Source of the DNA: Sphingomonas sp. UBA978
GTDB taxonomy: Bacteria; Pseudomonadota; Alphaproteobacteria; Sphingomonadales; Sphingomonadaceae
Reading direction: 5' to 3'
Length of the DNA: 64,000 nucleotides
Assembly (NCBI RefSeq): GCF_002292295.1
Contig: NZ_DBBS01000011.1
Span: forward strand, 62,001 to 126,000
This document shows, piece by piece, positions 59,269 to 64,000 of this stretch (position 1 is its first letter; each line of letters begins with the position of its first letter). The notes below the pieces were generated by a model. The model was given only the letters and a program-made list of their open reading frames with translations, had not been told where the DNA came from and searched no databases. Made by a program: the position numbers and the translations under genes.

Positions 59269-60776
59269 GCGTTGCTGTCCTGATGCTCGTAGGTCTTGGG
59301 TAGGTTGAGGCGGAAGGTCGATCCGCGCCCCGGTTCGCTGTCGACGTCGATCGTGCCGCCGAGACGATAGGCGAGCGCCCGGACGTGCGCCAGCCCGATG
59401 CCCTCGCCCGGCTGGTCCTGCTGGCCCGAGCGGCGGAACAGGTCGAAGATGCGCTGGTGATCGCGCGGATCGATGCCGCGGCCGTTGTCGGCGACCGACA
59501 GGATCACGCGGCCGCGCCGTTCCTCGCCCGATACGTGGATCGTGCCGGGGCGGCCGGGTTGCAGATATTTGGTCGCATTCTCGATCAGGTTCGACAGGAT
59601 CTGTTCCAGCGCCACCCGGTCGGTGACCACGCCCGGGATCGGCCGGCCGATGGTCAGCGTCACGCCGCGATCGTCGAGCAGGTGCCGGATCGACCCCGCG
59701 ATCGTGTCCGCGACGGCGGCCGGATCGATCGGCTCGGGCGTGATGATGCGTCGGCCCTCGCGCGACAGCTTGAGGATGGCGTTGATGAGCCGGTCCATCT
59801 TCTGCGTCGAGGTGCGGATGAAGCGGACCGCCTCGGGCAGGTCCTCGCGCACCGCGAGGCGCGCATCCTCGCCGACGATATGCGGGCATTCCGCCTCCGC
59901 CCGGTCGAGCAGCTCGCCGAGCGGCGCGGTAGCGGCGGCGAGTTCGGCGGTGAAGCCCATCACGTTGACCAGCGGCGAGCGCAGGTCGTGGCTGACGATA
60001 TAGGCGAAGCGCTGGATTTCCTCGTTGGCGCGGCTGAGGTCGGCAGTCCGCTCGTGCACCGTCTCCTCCAGCCGCTCGTTGAAGTCGCGCAGCGAATCGC
60101 GCGATCCGGCAAGGTCGCGGGTGTAGCGCATGACGGTCAGCAGCGAGGCGAGCGCGACCAGCACCAGCAGCACCGCGGCGACCGCCAGGATGACGTAGAA
60201 GACGCGCACGCTCGCCTGCTGCGCCGCATCGCGCTCGGCGAGCAGCCGGCGCTCCTCGGTCGCCATCCGCTCGAACGCGTCGCGGATCGTCATCAGCCGG
60301 CGCACGCTCGCCTCGGTCCGGAACAATGTCGTCGCGGCGTCGATCCGCCCGGCGTCGATCAGCGCGATCGTGCGCGCGCGCTGGACCAGCAGCGCGGCGA
60401 TCTCGCCGCGCAGGATGCGCAGCGTCGCGACCTGCTGCGGATTGTCGCGCGTCAGCCGCTGCAACCGCTCCAGCGCGCCCGGCAGCGCCGCCGCCCAGCG
60501 GCGATAGGCGTCGCGATATTCGGTATTGCCGGTCAGCAGATAGCCGCGCCGGGACGCCTCGCCCTGTTCGATCAGCCGGCGCGCGTTGCTGACCGACAGC
60601 TCCACCTCGTAGGTGTGGTTGACCCAGCGGGTGTGGTCCGCGTTGCGCCCCGTCGCCCAGCCCGCGGCGATGCCGGTCGCGACCAGCGCGAGGAAGCCCA
60701 GCGCCATGAACGCCACCAGCACGCGGCCGAAGCGGCCTTCCGATACGACCAGCGGATTGGTGACGGTGGTGAGCAC
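59265..60776 (-). CDS. CHASE3-domain membrane histidine kinase
   Basis: Sensor kinase of 503 residues. Transmembrane helices at about 18-40 and 191-214 bracket a periplasmic CHASE3 helical domain (YEVELSVSNARRLIEQGEAS, RRGYLLTGNTEYRDAY). A coiled linker with RLEETVHERTADL leads to the HisKA domain with His263 in IVSHDLRSPLVN and the ATPase with ADNGRGI and GEGIGLAHVRAL. Such kinases resemble phytochrome-type output modules and pair with Rcp1-like regulators. It is the first gene of a three-gene signalling operon; the stimulus is unknown. Confidence 0.93.
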   Translation of the reverse strand: MLTTVTNPLVVSEGRFGRVLVAFMALGFLALVATGIAAGWATGRNADHTRWVNHTYEVELSVSNARRLIEQGEASRRGYLLTGNTEYRDAYRRWAAALPGALERLQRLTRDNPQQVATLRILRGEIAALLVQRARTIALIDAGRIDAATTLFRTEASVRRLMTIRDAFERMATEERRLLAERDAAQQASVRVFYVILAVAAVLLVLVALASLLTVMRYTRDLAGSRDSLRDFNERLEETVHERTADLSRANEEIQRFAYIVSHDLRSPLVNVMGFTAELAAATAPLGELLDRAEAECPHIVGEDARLAVREDLPEAVRFIRTSTQKMDRLINAILKLSREGRRIITPEPIDPAAVADTIAGSIRHLLDDRGVTLTIGRPIPGVVTDRVALEQILSNLIENATKYLQPGRPGTIHVSGEERRGRVILSVADNGRGIDPRDHQRIFDLFRRSGQQDQPGEGIGLAHVRALAYRLGGTIDVDSEPGRGSTFRLNLPKTYEHQDSNA

Positions 60777-60842
60777 GGCGTGGCCTTACGGCAGGGCGTG
60801 GCGTTATGCCAGCGATGCCGCACGGCGGCGCAAGGGCCGATC

Positions 60843-61598
60843 CTACAGCAGCAATTCCTGCGGGTTGCTCCGCCCGACCGCACCGCCGCCGCTGCGCCGG
60901 TCCATCTCGGCATTGGCGGTGAAGCGGATGTCGGGATCGCGATCGGTCAGGAACGCCATCAGGCTTTCGTGGTCGAGTTCGCTCCACGCCTTGCCGCGAT
61001 GCGGGCCGTAGCGCACGCGCGGGATCAGCCCGGGATCGCGCGACCATTCGAGCAATTGCGCGACGCCCGCCTCGTTCAGCTGGTCGCGCAGGTGGTGCGC
61101 GGTGACATAGGCGTCGGGAAAGGCGCGATGGACGGGCAGGCCGCGGCTCTGCTCCAGCCCCTCGGGCTTGCGCCAGTAGCGCAGCACCTGGTTGGAAAAG
61201 CTCGGGCTGTCCGGCCACAGCCGCAGCGCGCATTTCCACGTGCAGATCCAGTCGGCGCCATGGGTCAGGTTGGCGGTGCAGAATTGCTGTTCGAAATCCG
61301 CCCGGTGCGCGGCGAGCGCGACCCGGCGCGGATATGGATCCAGCACGCGGCGCGCGACGTCGTGCCACCATGGCGCATCGGCGACGTCCTCGTCGAGGAT
61401 ATGGTGGATCGCCTGGGTGATCGGCGGGATCGCGCGGCCGGGGTTGACCAGGATCGATCCGCCCTCGCCCTCCAGTTCCCAGCGGTCGCCCTTCAGCGCG
61501 ACGTCCTGCCAGCCGATCTCGCACACCCCGTGCGCGGGCGGCGCGCTGCCGGTGGTTTCGAGGTCGATGACGCGGATGATCTGGGGGAGGGGACGCAT
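60843..61598 (-). CDS. DEDD-family 3'-5' exonuclease, ExoX-like
   Basis: Exonuclease of 251 residues with the DnaQ fold. Exo I is VIDLETTG (Asp and Glu as metal ligands), Exo II lies around LAAHRADFEQQF and Exo III is in HRAFPDAYVTAHH. A C-terminal small domain reads VRYGPHRGKAWSELDHESLMAFL, as in exodeoxyribonuclease X-type proteins, which degrade DNA ends in repair. It stands alone between the signalling operon and the PH-domain gene. A role in tRNA or RNA trimming cannot be excluded. Confidence 0.85.
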   Translation of the reverse strand: MRPLPQIIRVIDLETTGSAPPAHGVCEIGWQDVALKGDRWELEGEGGSILVNPGRAIPPITQAIHHILDEDVADAPWWHDVARRVLDPYPRRVALAAHRADFEQQFCTANLTHGADWICTWKCALRLWPDSPSFSNQVLRYWRKPEGLEQSRGLPVHRAFPDAYVTAHHLRDQLNEAGVAQLLEWSRDPGLIPRVRYGPHRGKAWSELDHESLMAFLTDRDPDIRFTANAEMDRRSGGGAVGRSNPQELLL

Positions 61599-61656
61599 TG
61601 TCGGATAAATGGGGGCTGGCGGGCGATTACGCCAGCACAGAGTCGGGCGGTGCGGA

Positions 61657-62124
61657 TCAGCGGAAGTCGTCCTCCGCGTCGACGTCCAGCTCGCGCACGC
61701 CGCGGCGCTGGCGGGCGCGATCGACCAGCTTGCGGATGCCCTCGCGCCGTTCGCGCGCAGCCGGCACGTCGCGCAGCACGAAGCTGGCGTTGCCGGTGGT
61801 GCGATCGGACGAGGTGATCGTGATCGTGCCGATGTCCGCCATCTGGTTGAGCAGCGAGAAATCGACGCGCACGTCCTTGATCCGGTACAGCTCGATCTCG
61901 TCGATCGACTTCATCACCAAGCCGCGGCGTACGATCAGCCGCTGGTCGGTGATCTCATAGGCGGCGCTCATGTTCTGCAGCCAGCGGATCGCGATGATGA
62001 CCAGCCCGACGCCGATGACGCAGGACAGGATCGTCATCCACCCGAGGAAGCTGCCGAGCAGCCAGCGATTGGTGCTGGACCGGAAGCTGTCGACCGGCCG
62101 TTCCGTAGTGTAGCTGCCCACCAT
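61657..62124 (-). CDS. PH domain-containing membrane protein (bPH2/YdbS-like)
   Basis: Protein of about 155 residues. A transmembrane hairpin or helix (WLLGSFLGWMTILSCVIGVGLVIIAIRWL) is followed by a bacterial PH domain with YEITDQRLIVRRGLV, the bPH2 signature, and IDEIELYRIKDVRVDFSLLN. These proteins are membrane-anchored and of unknown function. The ATG at 62124 is preferred over one at 62172 because it avoids overlap with pgmG and has an AGGG site. It probably forms the end of the mipZ-dnaJ-pgmG transcript. Confidence 0.85.
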   Translation of the reverse strand: MVGSYTTERPVDSFRSSTNRWLLGSFLGWMTILSCVIGVGLVIIAIRWLQNMSAAYEITDQRLIVRRGLVMKSIDEIELYRIKDVRVDFSLLNQMADIGTITITSSDRTTGNASFVLRDVPAARERREGIRKLVDRARQRRGVRELDVDAEDDFR

Positions 62125-62155
62125 GACACCGACCCTATCCGGCCGGCGGAGCGTG

Positions 62156-63535
62156 TCAATCACGTGCAACACCCGATGCGGCGAGCTCCGCGTCGATCGC
62201 CGCGAGCAGGGCGTCGAGCGCCGCCTGGTCGCCCGCCTCGGCGCGCGCGGTCAGCACGTCCTGCGTGTTCGACGCGCGCAGCAGCCACCAGCCCGCCGGC
62301 GTCGTCACCCGCACGCCGTCGATTGCCACCACCGCGACGCCGCGTGCCTCCAGCCGCGCGCGCACCTCGTCGATCACCGCGAACTTGCGCGCCGGATCGA
62401 CCGGAAAGCGCAGGTCCGGCGTGTTGACCAGCGGCGGCATCGCCGATCGCAGCTGCGTCAGCGACCGGCCCGACAGATGCACCGCGCGGATCAGCTGCAC
62501 CGCCGCGTAGAGCGCATCGTCGAACCCGTACCAGCCGCCGTTCGCGCCCGCGCCGAAGAAGATGTGGCCGCTCAGCTCGCCCGCGATCGGCGCGTCGTGC
62601 GCCAGCATCGCCTCCTTCATCAGGCTGTGGCCGGTCGCGCCCATCACCGGCGTGCCGCCCAGTTCGGCGATGCGGTCGAAGACGAATTGCGAGGTCTTCA
62701 CGTCGGCGACGACGGTTGCGCCACGCAACTCGGCCAGCACCGGCACGATCAGCAGGCTGAGCAGCTGGTCGCCCCACAGCACGCGCCCTTCGCCGTCGAC
62801 CGCGCCGATCCGGTCGCCGTCGCCATCGAAGGCGATGCCGAAATCGAGGCCCCTGTCGCGCACCAGCGCCTTGAGATCGGCGAGGTTCGCCTCCTCGGTG
62901 GGATCGGGGTGATGGTTGGGGAAGCGGCCGTCGACGTCCGCGTAGAGCAGGTGGTGCTCGCCCGGCAGCTGCGCGACCAGCCGTTCGACCGCAGGGCCGG
63001 CGGCGCCGTTGCCGCAGTCCCAGCCGATCCGGAACGTGCCGCCGGCATAGCCCGCCAGCAGCCGCCCGACATAGGCTTCGCATATCGCGACGTCGGTCAC
63101 CGTGCCGGCGCCGTCGCTCCAGTCGCCCGCGGCGGCGATCCGGGCGAGATCGACGATGTCGGCGCCGTAGAAGGAGCGGTGGCCGAGCACCATCTTGAAG
63201 CCGTTGTCGTCGCGCGGATTGTGGCTGCCGGTGACATGCACGCCCGCGTCCACCTCCAGCGTCGCCTCGGCATAATAGAGCATCGGGGTGGGGCCGATGC
63301 CGATCCGCACCACGTCGACGCCGCCGGCCGCCAGCCCCGCGACCAGCGCCGCCTCCAGTTCGGGCGAGGACAGCCGTCCGTCGCGACCCACTGCGATGCG
63401 GGTGCCACCCGCCTGCCGCACGCGGGTGGCGAAGCTGCGCCCGATCGCGACCGCGTCGGCGGCACCCAGATTGCGGCCGGTCGTGCCGCGGATGTCATAT
63501 TCCCGCAGGATCGCGGGCGACAGGGCGTGCGCCAT
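62156..63535 (-). CDS. pgmG: Phosphomannomutase/phosphoglucomutase, PgmG-like
   Basis: Alpha-D-phosphohexomutase of 459 residues, the length of Sphingomonas PgmG and Pseudomonas AlgC. The phospho-Ser is Ser104 in VTGSHNPRDDNG, the metal loop is FDGDGDR at 236-242, the sugar loop is in GELSGHIFF and the C-terminal phosphate loop is in RASNTQD. The N-terminus reads LREYDIRG. It interconverts glucose- and mannose-1/6-phosphates for nucleotide-sugar and exopolysaccharide synthesis. The ATG at 63535 shares a base with the dnaJ-like stop (TGATG). Confidence 0.95.
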   Translation of the reverse strand: MAHALSPAILREYDIRGTTGRNLGAADAVAIGRSFATRVRQAGGTRIAVGRDGRLSSPELEAALVAGLAAGGVDVVRIGIGPTPMLYYAEATLEVDAGVHVTGSHNPRDDNGFKMVLGHRSFYGADIVDLARIAAAGDWSDGAGTVTDVAICEAYVGRLLAGYAGGTFRIGWDCGNGAAGPAVERLVAQLPGEHHLLYADVDGRFPNHHPDPTEEANLADLKALVRDRGLDFGIAFDGDGDRIGAVDGEGRVLWGDQLLSLLIVPVLAELRGATVVADVKTSQFVFDRIAELGGTPVMGATGHSLMKEAMLAHDAPIAGELSGHIFFGAGANGGWYGFDDALYAAVQLIRAVHLSGRSLTQLRSAMPPLVNTPDLRFPVDPARKFAVIDEVRARLEARGVAVVAIDGVRVTTPAGWWLLRASNTQDVLTARAEAGDQAALDALLAAIDAELAASGVARD

Positions 63536-63795
63536 CAGCCCCGCCGCAACGTCCCGAGCAGCAGGTCGCGCGCCGCGTTGATCTCTGTGCTGCGTTCCGC
63601 CGATCCGCCGCGGTCGGGATGGACGTCGGCGAGCAGGCGGCGGTGCGCGCTGCGGATCTCGCTCTCGTCCGCCGTCGCGCCGACGCCCAGCACCTGCCGC
63701 GCGCGCTGCGCCGCATCCGGCTTCAGCCGTTTGGGGGCGGGCTTCAGGTAACGCCACGCGAGCCAGATCAGCCCGATGGCGATGATCCACTTCAT
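63535..63795 (-). CDS. Membrane-anchored J-domain protein (TIM14/DjlC-like)
   Basis: Protein of 86 residues with an N-terminal transmembrane helix (WIIAIGLIWLAWRYL) and a short J-domain: VLGVGATADESEIRSAHRRL, then HPD at 59-61 and DRGGSAERSTEINAARDLLL. The order helix then J-domain is like mitochondrial TIM14, reported in alphaproteobacteria. It should stimulate an Hsp70 at the inner membrane. It overlaps the mipZ stop by ATGA and the pgmG start by one base. Confidence 0.92.
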   Translation of the reverse strand: MKWIIAIGLIWLAWRYLKPAPKRLKPDAAQRARQVLGVGATADESEIRSAHRRLLADVHPDRGGSAERSTEINAARDLLLGTLRRG

Positions 63796-64000
63796 GCGGC
63801 GACTTGCGGGGCGGGGGCTTCGGGCAGTTGCAGCGCGCTCATCATCTCGCGCAATTCCTGGCGCGAGGCGACATGGCCGAGGCCCATCGCGCCGAATTCC
63901 TTCGAATCGATCATCGTCAGCCCGGCGGGGAACAGCTCGCGATAGATCACGCGCTCGCCGAGGCCCGGAATGATGCGGAAGCCGACCCGCTTGGCGAGCT
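63792..64000 (-). CDS. mipZ: Cell-division positioning ATPase MipZ, C-terminal fragment
   Basis: The minus-strand frame is open from the window edge to a TGA at 63792-63794 and encodes 68 residues, starting LAKRVGFRIIPGLGERVIYR, then ELFPAGLTMIDSKEFG and SRQELREMMSAL. This matches the C-terminus of MipZ, the ParA-like ATPase that places the FtsZ ring in alphaproteobacteria. The ATPase motifs lie beyond the window. ATGA overlap with the J-domain gene suggests they are co-transcribed. Confidence 0.85.
   Translation of the reverse strand, partial: LAKRVGFRIIPGLGERVIYRELFPAGLTMIDSKEFGAMGLGHVASRQELREMMSALQLPEAPAPQVAA

Noticed and set aside
1..64000. tRNA, rRNA, insertion sequence or prophage genes.
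   Set aside because: No cloverleaf, rRNA core, transposase, integrase or phage structural gene was recognised on either strand.

Overview
The window is about 68-70% G+C and carries a dense set of TonB-dependent receptors, exported sugar enzymes, a PgmG-type phosphohexomutase, HWE-type kinases and a MipZ C-terminus. Together these point to an alphaproteobacterium of the Sphingomonadaceae (Sphingomonas or a close relative), chromosomal sequence. This rests on gene content and protein style, not on a database search. No rRNA, tRNA, insertion sequence, prophage or CRISPR array was recognised.

Region 1 (1-7084): two TonB-dependent receptors (the first cut by the window edge) alternate with a Tat-exported flavin amine oxidase, a GNAT acetyltransferase and an exported RidA-family protein. 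This may be an envelope amine/imine module. Region 2 (7176-16588): a LacI regulator, a TonB receptor, a GH27 alpha-galactosidase, an amylosucrase, a glycoside:proton symporter-like MFS protein and an exported esterase form a sux-like carbohydrate-utilisation locus. It is suited to raffinose-type galacto-sucrose oligosaccharides. Region 3 (16626-25864): a GntR regulator, an RspB-type dehydrogenase, a TonB receptor, KDG kinase, fructuronate reductase, a hexuronate-type MFS transporter and ManD mannonate dehydratase form a hexuronate/aldonate regulon. Two near-identical palindromes, one at each end, look like the GntR operators.

Region 4 (25889-32455): M28 peptidase, DUF983 protein, two envelope glycosyltransferases and a periplasmic trehalase. 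Region 5 (32519-44158): cobU diverges from a cobalamin riboswitch followed by an 11-gene overlapping operon (btuB, a cobD-type decarboxylase, cobO, btuFCD, cbiB, cobQ, cobT, cobS, cobC). This gives B12 uptake and late assembly without corrin-ring synthesis.

Region 6 (44299-49237): a double-domain KaiC-like ATPase is paired with a hybrid histidine kinase that has a degenerate N-terminal receiver; an Hsp70-like YegD homologue is divergent. Region 7 (49243-57777): a 28-bp-period palindrome array precedes a CocE-type hydrolase. It is followed by a DUF4173/OmpR-type regulator/kinase operon, an MpaB-like protein, an exported methyltransferase-like protein with a 339-bp tandem duplication of its 3' end, and a small membrane protein. 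Region 8 (57782-64000): a CHASE3 kinase, an Rcp1-like regulator and a receiver-HWE kinase form a phosphosignalling operon. Then come an ExoX-like exonuclease, a PH-domain membrane protein, pgmG, a membrane J-protein and the C-terminus of mipZ.

Three larger palindromic intergenic elements (10816-10954, 32460-32535, 44155-44302) sit directly at stop codons. The most unusual signals are the 28-bp palindrome array, the KaiC/pseudo-receiver kinase pair, the matched GntR operators, the tandem 3' duplication and a receiver-kinase whose only sensible start codon is CTG.
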